Below the pieces are notes generated by a model, which saw only the letters and a program-made list of their open reading frames with translations, searched no databases and was not told where the DNA came from. The translations under genes and the position numbers were made by a program. A stretch of DNA of 64,000 bases, from contig JAEUKA010000037.1 of assembly GCA_016794465.1 (NCBI GenBank), positions 1-64,000 on the forward strand, written 5' to 3'. Shown piece by piece: positions 1-8,225 of the stretch; position 1 is the stretch's first letter; every line of letters starts with the position of its first letter. The DNA comes from Myxococcales bacterium (GTDB lineage Bacteria; Myxococcota_A; Polyangia; Palsa-1104; JAEUJZ01).

Positions 1-41
1 TCTTCCTGCCGCCGAAGTTTGAATACAAGATGGCTCGGTAA
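1..41 (+). CDS. 3' end of an upstream gene (partial)
   Basis: The frame ending at the TAA at 39-41 reads FLPPKFEYKMAR. Only the last dozen residues are present. A Pro-Pro followed by a basic C-terminus resembles the end of the next gene, which finishes in MIPPGAKISR. The upstream gene may therefore be a paralogous outer-membrane beta-barrel in the same operon. This is an inference from a very short segment. Confidence 0.4.
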   Translation, partial: FLPPKFEYKMAR

Positions 42-58
42 GAGGAGCGAGGGATTAC

Positions 59-982
59 ATGCGAACGCACATGCGAATCATCTTGTCGTTTGGGGCCCTC
101 GCGCTGCTGGCAGCGCCAGCGCATGCAGACCGTGGGCGCAACCCGCTGGCAGGACAGCCGGCCATCCGGCACCGTCTCGAGATGCGCAAGATGCGGCTGG
201 AGATTACGCCGCAGTTCATGATCTCGGCGAACCAGCCGTTCCTGATTGGCTTTGGAGGCGGTGCCAACATCCGCTTCCACCTGACCGACTGGCTCGCGAT
301 CGGTGGCTCGTATCACTACACCTACAACATCGCCTCGCCGCTGGTTGGGCGTATCTCGGAAGCGCTGCCGGACACCTACGCGGTGCGCACGGCGTCGCCG
401 GCCACGGATGACCCGACGGCGGGACTTCGTCAGCCCAGCAAGGACATGTTCAAGGATCACTTGATCGGTCCGACGCTGGGCATGTGGTCGGCGCACTTGG
501 CACTGACTCCGATGGGCGGCAAGTTCTCGCTGTTCAACGCGCTGTTTGCCAACTACGACTTCTACGGCTTGGTTGGTATCGGTGGCGTGATCCTCGGGAA
601 CCCACTGTCGAGCGGCGCGACCTCGTACACCGTTCGTACGGATAGTGCTGGTGGCACCTCGGTCCGCGATGTCAACGGCACCGCCCTGACGGCGCAGAAC
701 GATGTCAACTTGCAGTCACCGGCACCGTTCACCGGCCACCGCATCGCGGGTGTGTTCGGAATCGGCACGCACATCTTCTTCAACGACTTCGTCGGGCTGA
801 ACCTTGAGCTTCGTGACTACATGTACAAGGCGAACCCCGGTGGTCTGGATGTGAAGACGACCGATAGCAACAGCGATGGCTCGGGTGTGCTGTCCGAGCA
901 AGATGAGTATCTGGTCAATCACCTGTACTTCGGTGTCGGCCTGACCCTGATGATCCCGCCCGGAGCGAAGATCTCTCGGTAA
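59..982 (+). CDS. Outer-membrane beta-barrel domain protein
   Basis: This is a 307-residue exported protein. Residues 1-23 form a signal peptide with a hydrophobic core (RIILSFGALALLAAPAHA) ending at an AHA cleavage site. The mature part has alternating hydrophobic and aromatic strands (FLIGFGGGANIRFHLTDWLAIGG, YDFYGLVGIGGVIL, FFNDFVGLNLELRDYMYK), as expected of a small outer-membrane barrel. It resembles the myxobacterial outer-membrane barrel family that includes Glt/Nfs-type barrels, but I cannot assign it to a particular member. AGGAG at 43-47 supports the ATG at 59; a second in-frame ATG lies four codons on. A strong terminator follows at 1011-1037. The preceding partial gene may be a paralogue in the same transcript. 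Confidence 0.75.
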   Translation: MRTHMRIILSFGALALLAAPAHADRGRNPLAGQPAIRHRLEMRKMRLEITPQFMISANQPFLIGFGGGANIRFHLTDWLAIGGSYHYTYNIASPLVGRISEALPDTYAVRTASPATDDPTAGLRQPSKDMFKDHLIGPTLGMWSAHLALTPMGGKFSLFNALFANYDFYGLVGIGGVILGNPLSSGATSYTVRTDSAGGTSVRDVNGTALTAQNDVNLQSPAPFTGHRIAGVFGIGTHIFFNDFVGLNLELRDYMYKANPGGLDVKTTDSNSDGSGVLSEQDEYLVNHLYFGVGLTLMIPPGAKISR

Positions 983-1010
983 GCGCTACACTGTCTGCGG
1001 GGAAGGGAAA

Positions 1011-1037
1011 AGCCCAGGGTTACACCTGGGCTTTTTT
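1011..1037 (+). terminator. Rho-independent terminator after the beta-barrel gene
   Basis: A perfect 8-bp stem (agcccagg / cctgggct) with a 6-nt loop is followed at once by a six-T run at 1032-1037. It lies 29 bases after the beta-barrel stop codon, so it should end that transcript and separate it from the aldehyde dehydrogenase gene. Confidence 0.9.
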
Positions 1038-1086
1038 CGTTTTTCCGGCACGTGACTCTGGCCCCTGGTTCGCGGATTCTGTGGCC

Positions 1087-2568
1087 ATGCCTTCTGACAC
1101 ATCAGCGGTGCCACTCCTTCTGCCTTTCATCGGGGGTCGATTTGTCGAGACAGCGGCTCGACGGACGCTCCGTGCTCCGTACGATGGGCGCGTCCTTGCC
1201 GAGGTGTGCGAGTGTGGTCCGGGGGAGCTAGACGCGGCGCTCCGCAGTGCGGAACGGGCGCTTTCGACCACGGCTCGACTGACCACCGACAAGCGTGTGG
1301 CAATCTGTGCTGCGACGGCGCGTGGCATCGAAGCCCAGGCAGAACGTCTTGCCCTCGCCATCTGTGACGATGCCGGCAAGCCGATCGCTGACGCGCAGGC
1401 AGAGGTCGTCCGCGCTCGCCTGTGCTTTGAGCTGGCCGCTGCCGAGGCGCTGACGACTTCGGGGGAAGGTCAGGTGTTGCCGATGGATCTCGCGCCGCTG
1501 GGATATGGCCGTACCGGAATCCTGCGTCGGTTTCCGATCGGTCCGGTTGCGGCAATCAGTCCGTTTAACTTTCCGCTCAACTTGGCTGTGCACAAAGTGG
1601 CGCCGGCGCTGGCAGCAGGCTGTCCGATCGTGCTCAAGCCAGCGTCGCAGACACCGACGGTGGCGCTGCTGCTGGCCGAGATCATCACCGAGGCCGGCTG
1701 GCCCGAGGGCGCGCTCTCGGTGGTGCCCGCGATGAGAGCTGCCGCCGATGTGCTGGTCACCGACGATCGCTGCAAGCTCCTGACCTTTACGGGCTCGGCC
1801 CCGGTGGGCTGGGACATGAAAGCGCGCGCCGGCAAAAAGAAGGTGACGCTCGAGCTGGGCGGCAACGCAGCGGTGATCCTCGACGAGACGATCAGTGAGG
1901 CGGATCTGCCGACGATCATTCCCAAGCTGATCTACGGCGCCTATTCGTATTCGGGTCAAAAGTGCATCAGCATCCAGCGGGTGTTTGTGGTCGCCAAAGG
2001 CAGCGATCGGCTCTATCGCGCGGTCTGCGAGCGGATGGCAGCGGCGGTGGCCAAGATCAACGCCGGCGATCCGCACGATCCCAAGGTCCTGGTGGGTCCG
2101 CTAATCGACGAACAAAACGCCCGCCGCGTCGAGTCGTGGATCTCCGAAGCAGCGCAGCTGGGAGGTCGGCAGCTGTGTGGGGGTGTGCGGCAAGGAACCT
2201 TTGTCCCGCCGACGCTGCTCGCAGCGGTGCCGTCTTCGGCTCAGGTTGTTCGCGACGAGGTGTTCGGACCGGTCTGTGTCCTTGATCAGGTGCCAAGCTT
2301 TGCGGCGGCGATCGCGGCGGTCAATGACTCACGGTTCGGTCTGCAGGCAGCGGTGTTCACTCGCGATCTGGGACATGCGCTTGCTGCCCACGAGGAACTT
2401 GCCGTCGGTGCAGTCATCCTCAACGAAGCCCCGAGCTTCCGCATCGATCACATGCCGTACGGCGGGATCAAAGACTCTGGACTGGGACGGGAAGGCATCC
2501 GCAGCGCCATCGTCGACATGACCGAGCCGCGACTGCTCATCACCGGCGCACTCCGCGACGCAACCTAG
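1087..2568 (+). CDS. NAD(P)-dependent aldehyde dehydrogenase family protein
   Basis: This 493-residue protein of the ALDH superfamily oxidises an aldehyde to the acid or an acyl derivative using NAD(P). Visible motifs are FNFPLN (Asn161, oxyanion hole), VLKPAS for cofactor binding, TFTGS, ELGGN with the general base Glu256, GQKC with the catalytic Cys293, and EVFGPV near the end. Length is normal for the family. A GTG two codons upstream (1081) is an alternative start; neither has a good ribosome site. folD begins 24 bases downstream on the same strand, so the two are probably cotranscribed. Substrate cannot be told from the sequence. Confidence 0.9.
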   Translation: MPSDTSAVPLLLPFIGGRFVETAARRTLRAPYDGRVLAEVCECGPGELDAALRSAERALSTTARLTTDKRVAICAATARGIEAQAERLALAICDDAGKPIADAQAEVVRARLCFELAAAEALTTSGEGQVLPMDLAPLGYGRTGILRRFPIGPVAAISPFNFPLNLAVHKVAPALAAGCPIVLKPASQTPTVALLLAEIITEAGWPEGALSVVPAMRAAADVLVTDDRCKLLTFTGSAPVGWDMKARAGKKKVTLELGGNAAVILDETISEADLPTIIPKLIYGAYSYSGQKCISIQRVFVVAKGSDRLYRAVCERMAAAVAKINAGDPHDPKVLVGPLIDEQNARRVESWISEAAQLGGRQLCGGVRQGTFVPPTLLAAVPSSAQVVRDEVFGPVCVLDQVPSFAAAIAAVNDSRFGLQAAVFTRDLGHALAAHEELAVGAVILNEAPSFRIDHMPYGGIKDSGLGREGIRSAIVDMTEPRLLITGALRDAT

Positions 2569-2592
2569 CTAGGCCGAAGAAGGAGCCTCCAC

Positions 2593-3465
2593 ATGAGCCA
2601 GCACCGGGCAAGAATCCTCGACGGAAAAGCCATCGCACAGACGGTCCGAAGCGAAGTCCGACAGCAGGTCGCTGACCTGCGCGCCCAAGGCATCACCCCT
2701 GGTCTTGCGGTCATTGTCGTCGGTGACGATCCGGCGTCGCACATCTACGTCCGCAACAAAAGCCGCGCCTGTCAGGAAGTTGGGATTGTGGTGTTCGATC
2801 ACTCGCTGCCGGCGCAGACGACCGCAGCCGAGCTGAAGGCGTTGCTGCACCAGCTCAACGCCGATCCGAGCGTTTACGGGGTGCTGCTGCAGCTGCCGAT
2901 TCCAGCCGGGCTTCCCGTCGGTGAGATCCTCGATCAGCTGGACCCGATGAAGGATGTCGACGGACTTCTCGAGGCGAACGTCGGTCGGCTGTGGCTGGGG
3001 CGACCGCGCTTTGTGCCGTGTACGCCGCTCGGGGTGATGCGACTGCTCTCCGAAGCGGCGGCGCAGCTGAGAGGAGCACGTGCGGTGGTCATCGGTCGTT
3101 CGATCCTGGTGGGTCGACCGATGGCGGCGCTGCTGCTGGCTGCCGACGCGACGGTGACGATCTGCCACTCACGGAGCCTCGACCTGGCCGATCGCGTTGC
3201 CGAAGCCGATGTGGTGGTCGCAGCCATTGGCAAGCCCGAGGCGATCGTCGGTCGCTTCATCAAGCCCGGCGCAGTCGTCATCGATGTCGGGATCAATCGA
3301 CTCGCCGACGGCAAGCTGGTGGGTGATGTCGAGTTCGTAGGGGCCGTGGAGCGCGCTTCTGCCATCACCCCAGTGCCCGGTGGCGTCGGACCGCTGACGA
3401 TCGCCTATCTGCTTCACAACACCGTGCTCGCCGCCAAGCTCCGGCACGGGCTGGCCGCCGATTAG
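2593..3465 (+). CDS. folD: Bifunctional methylenetetrahydrofolate dehydrogenase / methenyltetrahydrofolate cyclohydrolase
   Basis: FolD interconverts 5,10-methylene-, 5,10-methenyl- and 10-formyl-tetrahydrofolate in the cytosol using NADP. The 290-residue length is typical. Diagnostic motifs are YVRNKSRACQEVGI with the catalytic Lys56, QLPIP, PCTPLGVMRL, the nucleotide-binding GRSILVGRP, IDVGINR and the C-terminal TPVPGGVGPLTIAYL. AAGGAG at 2579-2584 sits 8 bases before the ATG. The gene overlaps the converging phosphatase gene by four bases at its 3' end. Confidence 0.97.
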   Translation: MSQHRARILDGKAIAQTVRSEVRQQVADLRAQGITPGLAVIVVGDDPASHIYVRNKSRACQEVGIVVFDHSLPAQTTAAELKALLHQLNADPSVYGVLLQLPIPAGLPVGEILDQLDPMKDVDGLLEANVGRLWLGRPRFVPCTPLGVMRLLSEAAAQLRGARAVVIGRSILVGRPMAALLLAADATVTICHSRSLDLADRVAEADVVVAAIGKPEAIVGRFIKPGAVVIDVGINRLADGKLVGDVEFVGAVERASAITPVPGGVGPLTIAYLLHNTVLAAKLRHGLAAD

Positions 3466-4733
3466 CGCGCTGGGGGAGCGCTGGGAACTGCCACCGAGTG
3501 TGCTGGGACGCTCGGCGAGGCCGGACTTCCGACGGGCGGCGCTGGGTGCACACCGGGAGGCGTCGCTGGCGGAACCTGTGGCTGCGGCGCCAAGGTCAAG
3601 AACGGCGCGGGCGTGGTCACGGGGCCACGCGGTGGTGCCCGCAGTGCTGGCTCGACGATCTCGCGGATGGGCTTGCCGGTCGCTGATGGAAACTCGATGC
3701 CGAGGAGCTTCGCAATCGTTGGCGCCAGATCGGTGTGTAGATAGGTGCCTCGTGCCGTCCGCGTCGGAATGCCGGGCCCGACGGCGAGCGCAAACACACC
3801 ACTACAGCCCGAGCACGGCTTCTGACGAATTCGTTCAGCAATGCAGCGCCCATGTGAGGCCCACTGCGCCGGGTCCTCGGCGGTATCGCGTCCATGATCG
3901 GTCGTCACGATCAGATAGGTGTTGTCGCGATAAAACGGGTCGGCTTGGAGCGCATCCCAGATTCGCCCGACGAGATAGTCGTCCTGTCGCAGCGCCTGAT
4001 GGTAATGAAAGATGCCGTAGTGCTGCCCGGTCTTGCGCTGAACGCGGGCGTGGAGGTGCGCTTCCTCGTCGGCATCGCCCAGATGGACGACCAGCAGCCG
4101 AGGGTGCCGCTTGGGAACCTCGCGCAGCAGCTCCGAAAACGTATCGATGTCGGTCCGCGAGTTCGCATAGACCTCGGGCTTAAAAAACAGCGGCGGCTCC
4201 GGCGACGGCGGCAAGTTGTTCTTAAACGAGCAGCTGCGAAAGAAATCGGCCTCGGGCAGCAGCGGCGGCACAAACGCAATCGTGCACAGCGGACCCCACG
4301 AGGCGATCAGTGACACACCGTCGAAGCCGAGCCCCAGCTGACGGCGCGCCTCCTGCATCAGCGTCGGATAGTGGCTGCGATAGTCCTCGACCGGTGGATG
4401 GTTGGACAGGATCTTTTCCTGCCGACGCCCGGCGAAGATATCGGCATAGGCCGGCAAGCTCACACCGGCTGGATTCGAGATGTTGACGTTGGGCATCCAC
4501 AGGCCGCGCTTGCGCAGCTGCTGCAAGACTGGAAACAGCTCACTGCCGCGCACCGGCCTGCCGGCATCGTCGACCGCTCGACCACCCCACTCTTGCTGGC
4601 GCACACCATCGATCAGGATCAGGACGACGTTGCGCCCGGCGGGTGAGGGTGCGGGCAAGGGCGGCTCCGCTGCGCGACCACAGGCCATGCTCAGCCCCAG
4701 CCAAGCGGCCAATACGAAGACAAATATTCGCAT
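3462..4733 (-). CDS. Exported alkaline-phosphatase-superfamily (nucleotide pyrophosphatase/sulfatase-like) protein
   Basis: The 423-residue protein has an N-terminal signal peptide (RIFVFVLAAWLGLSMA). Its metal-site motifs are those of the alkaline phosphatase/phosphodiesterase superfamily: LILIDGVR with the first Asp, HLGDADEEAH (Asp and His), TTDHGRD (Asp-His) and ASHGRC (His). The usual Thr/Ser nucleophile is probably the Ser in VSLPAYADIFAG. A roughly 60-residue Pro/Ala/Ser-rich tail follows the catalytic domain. It should act in the periplasm or on the cell surface on a phosphate or sulfate ester that I cannot identify. It is divergent from the metallophosphoesterase gene across a 95-bp gap and converges on folD. 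Confidence 0.8.
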   Translation of the reverse strand: MRIFVFVLAAWLGLSMACGRAAEPPLPAPSPAGRNVVLILIDGVRQQEWGGRAVDDAGRPVRGSELFPVLQQLRKRGLWMPNVNISNPAGVSLPAYADIFAGRRQEKILSNHPPVEDYRSHYPTLMQEARRQLGLGFDGVSLIASWGPLCTIAFVPPLLPEADFFRSCSFKNNLPPSPEPPLFFKPEVYANSRTDIDTFSELLREVPKRHPRLLVVHLGDADEEAHLHARVQRKTGQHYGIFHYHQALRQDDYLVGRIWDALQADPFYRDNTYLIVTTDHGRDTAEDPAQWASHGRCIAERIRQKPCSGCSGVFALAVGPGIPTRTARGTYLHTDLAPTIAKLLGIEFPSATGKPIREIVEPALRAPPRGPVTTPAPFLTLAPQPQVPPATPPGVHPAPPVGSPASPSVPAHSVAVPSAPPAR

Positions 4734-4828
4734 TTTCCATTACATACTAGGGGAAGCCAACTGCTCATGTCCAGGCCCGCGCAAGGGAGCGCTCGACCAC
4801 GCCCTGCCAGTCCTGATAAAAATTTGTG

Positions 4829-5731
4829 ATGAGCAACTTCAGCTTCGCGATCGTTTCCGATGTCCACATCTTCGCGAGTGGCGGCGTCCCGACGAACTTT
4901 CCGAAGGTGGTAAGTCAGCTCGCTTCACTGTCGCCGCGCTTTGTGGTCGTCAGCGGCGATGCCACCAGCGGCAACCCGGACGATGGGGCCAGCCGAGACA
5001 AAGTGGCGCTGTGGTGGCGGGCGTTTCGAGGTGCGATGCAGCCACTGACCGACGCGGGCATTCCGGTGATCGCGATCGCCGGCAACCACGACTACTACAC
5101 GCAGGCGCAGCGCGACGGCTATCAGGCGGCCTGGGCGTCACTGAGCGAGGAGGTCAGCGGGGACTTCATCTTGTCGGGCAAGCCGCCGCTGTACTACTCG
5201 CTGCAGGTCGACGAGCTGCACCTTCTCTTGCTGCACGTCGTTGACCAAGACCTCCCGCGTGAGGTCCGCGACTTCATGCAGAAAGACTCGGCCCAGGCGC
5301 CCAGTGATGCGCTGCGGCTGTGCATCGGTCACGTGCCGCTGGTGTCGATGATGGGCCGCACCAATGAGTCATACCGCGACGAGCTCGGCAAGCTCCTGGT
5401 CCAGCAGGGCTACTCGGCATTCTTCGCCGGCCACGAGCATCTGGTGTGGGAGCAAGAGCTGAGCTTTGCCGACGGCAACCTGCATCACATCCACGTCGGC
5501 ACGGCCAGCGGCACCTATCACTTCCCGCTCAGCCGCAGCACCTACGACAAAAACTGCTCTGGAAATGAAGGGACGCTTCCTTACAGCGGACGGCGCTTCG
5601 CACTCGATCCGGGAACTCGCCAGCAAGCCGACAAGGTCAACGTCTGCATGGTGCAAGTCAGCGATGGAACCTATTCCGTCGAGAACCTGACGCTACGCAG
5701 CGGCGAGCTGGTTCCATTCGGCATCGACTAG
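4829..5731 (+). CDS. Calcineurin-like metallophosphoesterase
   Basis: This 300-residue cytoplasmic-looking protein carries the five blocks of the calcineurin-like fold in order: SDVHIF (Asp11, His13), GDATSG, GNHDYY, GHVPLV and GHEHLVW. These bind two metal ions that hydrolyse a phosphoester. No signal peptide is visible. The ORF could start at GTG 4826, but the ATG immediately after it is preferred; there is no clear Shine-Dalgarno. The C-terminal ~60 residues are beyond the catalytic core and unassigned. Substrate is unknown. Confidence 0.85.
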   Translation: MSNFSFAIVSDVHIFASGGVPTNFPKVVSQLASLSPRFVVVSGDATSGNPDDGASRDKVALWWRAFRGAMQPLTDAGIPVIAIAGNHDYYTQAQRDGYQAAWASLSEEVSGDFILSGKPPLYYSLQVDELHLLLLHVVDQDLPREVRDFMQKDSAQAPSDALRLCIGHVPLVSMMGRTNESYRDELGKLLVQQGYSAFFAGHEHLVWEQELSFADGNLHHIHVGTASGTYHFPLSRSTYDKNCSGNEGTLPYSGRRFALDPGTRQQADKVNVCMVQVSDGTYSVENLTLRSGELVPFGID

Positions 5732-5759
5732 GGACAACCCCTAACAGTTCGGCGGCTGG

Positions 5760-6590
5760 CTACTTCGCGGGTTGAACCGACATCTCACCGTCATCAGCAG
5801 CGGCGGCAGCGGACCCAGCCGGCTTGCTCAGACCCTTGCAGTTTGGCGTATCGGGCGCAAAGCGTGGCGTGAACTTGTAGGTGTTCAGCACCAGCTGTAG
5901 GTTGAAGTCGCCCACGGCAGCATCGGCCTCGCGGTCGGTCGAGAAGCGCAGCCCTTGCACCTTGGTCGAGCCGCACGGATCGAACTTCCCGTCAGTCTGC
6001 TTGGCCAGTCGATCGAACTCGTCCCGCGCCAGATCCTTGGTACACGGCTGCGAGCCGTCGGTGCAGCGAAATCCGAAGGTGCGGTACCAGCGCTTGAACT
6101 TTTCGCCGTACTCGCTGATGCGGAGGCGCGGCTCGGCACCTTGAGTCGGGTTGGCGGCGGTGATGTGGTAGCGAACGCGGTGGGCACCGGCGGGAAGATC
6201 GACGTAGATGCAGCGCGCTTCCGGGTTGGCGCCGCTCTTGACGAAGGTGCCGACGCCTTCGATGGTGATGCGCATGGTGTCGTCGCCTCGGCCAGTACGC
6301 AGCTCGAACCGCTTGAACCCCGGTGCTGGTGGTGCGCTCTCGGCGTCCGTCTCGGCGTTGCCGCGACCGCTGGCATCGATCTCGCGACACTGACACAGGC
6401 CGCCCTGACAGCGCGGTGACGAGCCGGGCAGCGCTGCGATCATCTCCGCGACATCCGAGGTATCGAGCACCTGCGGCGGCAGCTTCCCCGAGCCACCACC
6501 CGACTTTTCGGCGCTCGGTCCCGCGCAGCCTACAACCGACAAAAGACCGCACAGGGCCAAGTGACCATAACGGCGTGAAAATTCCCCCAT
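5760..6590 (-). CDS. Hypothetical lipoprotein
   Basis: The N-terminus has a hydrophobic stretch ending in LLSVVGC, a lipoprotein signal with Cys22 as the likely lipidated residue, followed by a Ser/Gly-rich tether. The 276-residue protein contains a Cys cluster (CQGGLCQC) near residue 60 and scattered later cysteines, so disulfides are likely. I recognise no family. It lies 49 bases downstream of the nitroreductase gene on the same strand and converges with the metallophosphoesterase gene. Confidence 0.7.
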   Translation of the reverse strand: MGEFSRRYGHLALCGLLSVVGCAGPSAEKSGGGSGKLPPQVLDTSDVAEMIAALPGSSPRCQGGLCQCREIDASGRGNAETDAESAPPAPGFKRFELRTGRGDDTMRITIEGVGTFVKSGANPEARCIYVDLPAGAHRVRYHITAANPTQGAEPRLRISEYGEKFKRWYRTFGFRCTDGSQPCTKDLARDEFDRLAKQTDGKFDPCGSTKVQGLRFSTDREADAAVGDFNLQLVLNTYKFTPRFAPDTPNCKGLSKPAGSAAAAADDGEMSVQPAK

Positions 6591-6639
6591 AGCGCCATCG
6601 TAGCACGCCTATTGAGTCCGTCGCTGTGGGCGTTTTTGG

Positions 6640-7209
6640 TTAGCGCGGAAAGCGGCCTTTGAAGGCGAGCTCACTGACTGGTCGTCGGAGCGAGGGCTGC
6701 TCGCGCGCTTGCAGCTTCTCCGGCAGATCTTCCACTCGACCGGGATGACCGACGGCGATCATGATGTTCACCGCAAAGTTGTCGGGTACCCCCAGCGTCA
6801 CTCGCGCTCGCTCGGCGTCGAAGCCGGCCATCCCGTGAACCACCAGACCCATCGACGAGCCTTGCAGCGCCAGGCTCATCCAGGCCGCGCCTGCGTCGAA
6901 GGCATGCGTTGCGTTGGCCCGACCGTTATCGAGCACCGACTGCGACAGCACCACCAGCAGCGCCCCGGCCCGCTCACACCAGATCTTGTTGCCGTCGACG
7001 AGCAGGTCAAACAAGCTGGCAAACTCCGGCTCACCGGCAACGGCATAGACAAAGCGCCACGACTGCGAGTTGCCACCCGACGGAGCCCAGTGCGCCGCCT
7101 CGAACAAGCGCCAAAGCGACTCTTCCGACAGCGGCTGGCCGTTCATCGCGCGCGGCGACCAGCGGTGGAGGAACATCGGCTCGATGGGATACTGTGCGAC
7201 TCGGGTCAT
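6640..7209 (-). CDS. Nitroreductase family protein
   Basis: A 189-residue FMN-dependent oxidoreductase of the nitroreductase fold. The N-terminal RWSPRAM matches the FMN-phosphate-binding RxSxR region. WAPSGGNSQSWRFVY is the conserved APSxxNxQpW block, and MIAVGHPG is the C-terminal flavin block. The family reduces nitro groups or quinones with NAD(P)H, or works in related dehydrogenations; the substrate here is unknown. AAGGAAAC 7 bases upstream supports the ATG. Divergent from the UbiA-type gene. Confidence 0.88.
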   Translation of the reverse strand: MTRVAQYPIEPMFLHRWSPRAMNGQPLSEESLWRLFEAAHWAPSGGNSQSWRFVYAVAGEPEFASLFDLLVDGNKIWCERAGALLVVLSQSVLDNGRANATHAFDAGAAWMSLALQGSSMGLVVHGMAGFDAERARVTLGVPDNFAVNIMIAVGHPGRVEDLPEKLQAREQPSLRRPVSELAFKGRFPR

Positions 7210-7251
7210 CGTGTTTCCTTGTGTGGATGAATGTCGTTATGATGCCGCTCC

Positions 7252-8193
7252 GTGACGAACATTGAAAAGAAGTCTGCTGGGCTGAGCCTCCTTCTCGGGC
7301 TCGTCAAAGCGCTGCGACCGAAACAGTGGACCAAGAACGTTCTTTTGTATGCGGGCTTTCTTTTTACGCTCAACAAAAAGTGGTTCCTGTTTCAGCCGAG
7401 CATGTGGCAGGCGCTGCTCCAGGCGACGCTGGCGGTGATCGTCTTTACCGCGCTGGCTTCGGGAATCTATCTCATCAACGACGTGACCGATCTGTCGCAA
7501 GATCGGCTTCATCCGACCAAGCGTCACCGTCCGATCGCGGCTGGGCACGTGCCGCCCTGGCTGGCGGTGGTGATGACGGTGCTGCTCGAGGCGGTCGGCC
7601 TGTGGGGCGCGTTCAAGCTGTCGTCGAGCTTCGGCTGGGTCGGGCTCTCCTATGTGCTGATTCAGCTCGCCTATACGTACTCACTCAAACATATGGTGAT
7701 CATCGACGTGTTCGTGCTGGCGTCGGGATTCGTGCTGCGAGCGGTGAGCGGCGTGCTGGTGCTGTCGGCGGACATCTCGCCGTGGCTGTACATTGTGACG
7801 TTCCTGGGCGCGCTGTTTTTGGGCCTGTGCAAGCGGCGGCATGAGCTGTCGCTGCTCGCCGAGGATGCCGGTCGTCACCGCAAGAGCCTGTCGCACTACT
7901 CGACGGAGCTGCTCGATCAGATGATCAGCATCGTGACGGCCAGCACGATCATGGCGTACTCGCTTTACACGTTCTCGGCGCAGGGCCTGCCGCCCGGTCA
8001 CCTGATGATGCTGACGATTCCGTATGTGCTGTACGGAATGCTGCGCTACCTGTACTTGGTTCACATGCACAAGCTCGGCGGCAGCCCCGAGGAAATTCTG
8101 CTGCGGGACCGGCCTATTTTGGCGGTGCTGCTGATGTGGGCCGTCACGGCGGCGGCGATCCTGGCGTACGGTCGCACGCTGGTGGCTTCGTAA
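7252..8193 (+). CDS. UbiA-family prenyl transferase, decaprenyl-phosphate phosphoribosyltransferase type
   Basis: A 313-residue membrane protein with about eight or nine hydrophobic helices. It begins with RPKQWTKN and has the first Asp-rich site as NDVTDLSQDRLHPTKRHRPIAAG. The HPxKRxRPIA continuation is characteristic of the branch that includes the mycobacterial 5-phosphoribosyl-1-pyrophosphate:decaprenyl-phosphate transferase Rv3806c, rather than of menaquinone or heme O enzymes. It would attach phosphoribose to a polyprenyl phosphate at the inner membrane. Start is GTG with no obvious ribosome site. hemH follows 32 bases later. No epimerase partner genes are nearby, so the pathway is inferred from family only. 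Confidence 0.8.
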   Translation: MTNIEKKSAGLSLLLGLVKALRPKQWTKNVLLYAGFLFTLNKKWFLFQPSMWQALLQATLAVIVFTALASGIYLINDVTDLSQDRLHPTKRHRPIAAGHVPPWLAVVMTVLLEAVGLWGAFKLSSSFGWVGLSYVLIQLAYTYSLKHMVIIDVFVLASGFVLRAVSGVLVLSADISPWLYIVTFLGALFLGLCKRRHELSLLAEDAGRHRKSLSHYSTELLDQMISIVTASTIMAYSLYTFSAQGLPPGHLMMLTIPYVLYGMLRYLYLVHMHKLGGSPEEILLRDRPILAVLLMWAVTAAAILAYGRTLVAS

Positions 8194-8225
8194 GCCGCTG
8201 CGACATCCAATCCAGAAGACTTGCC

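Noticed and set aside
5729..5745. taggg/cccta hairpin between converging genes as a terminator
   Set aside because: The stem is only five bases and no T-run follows on either strand.
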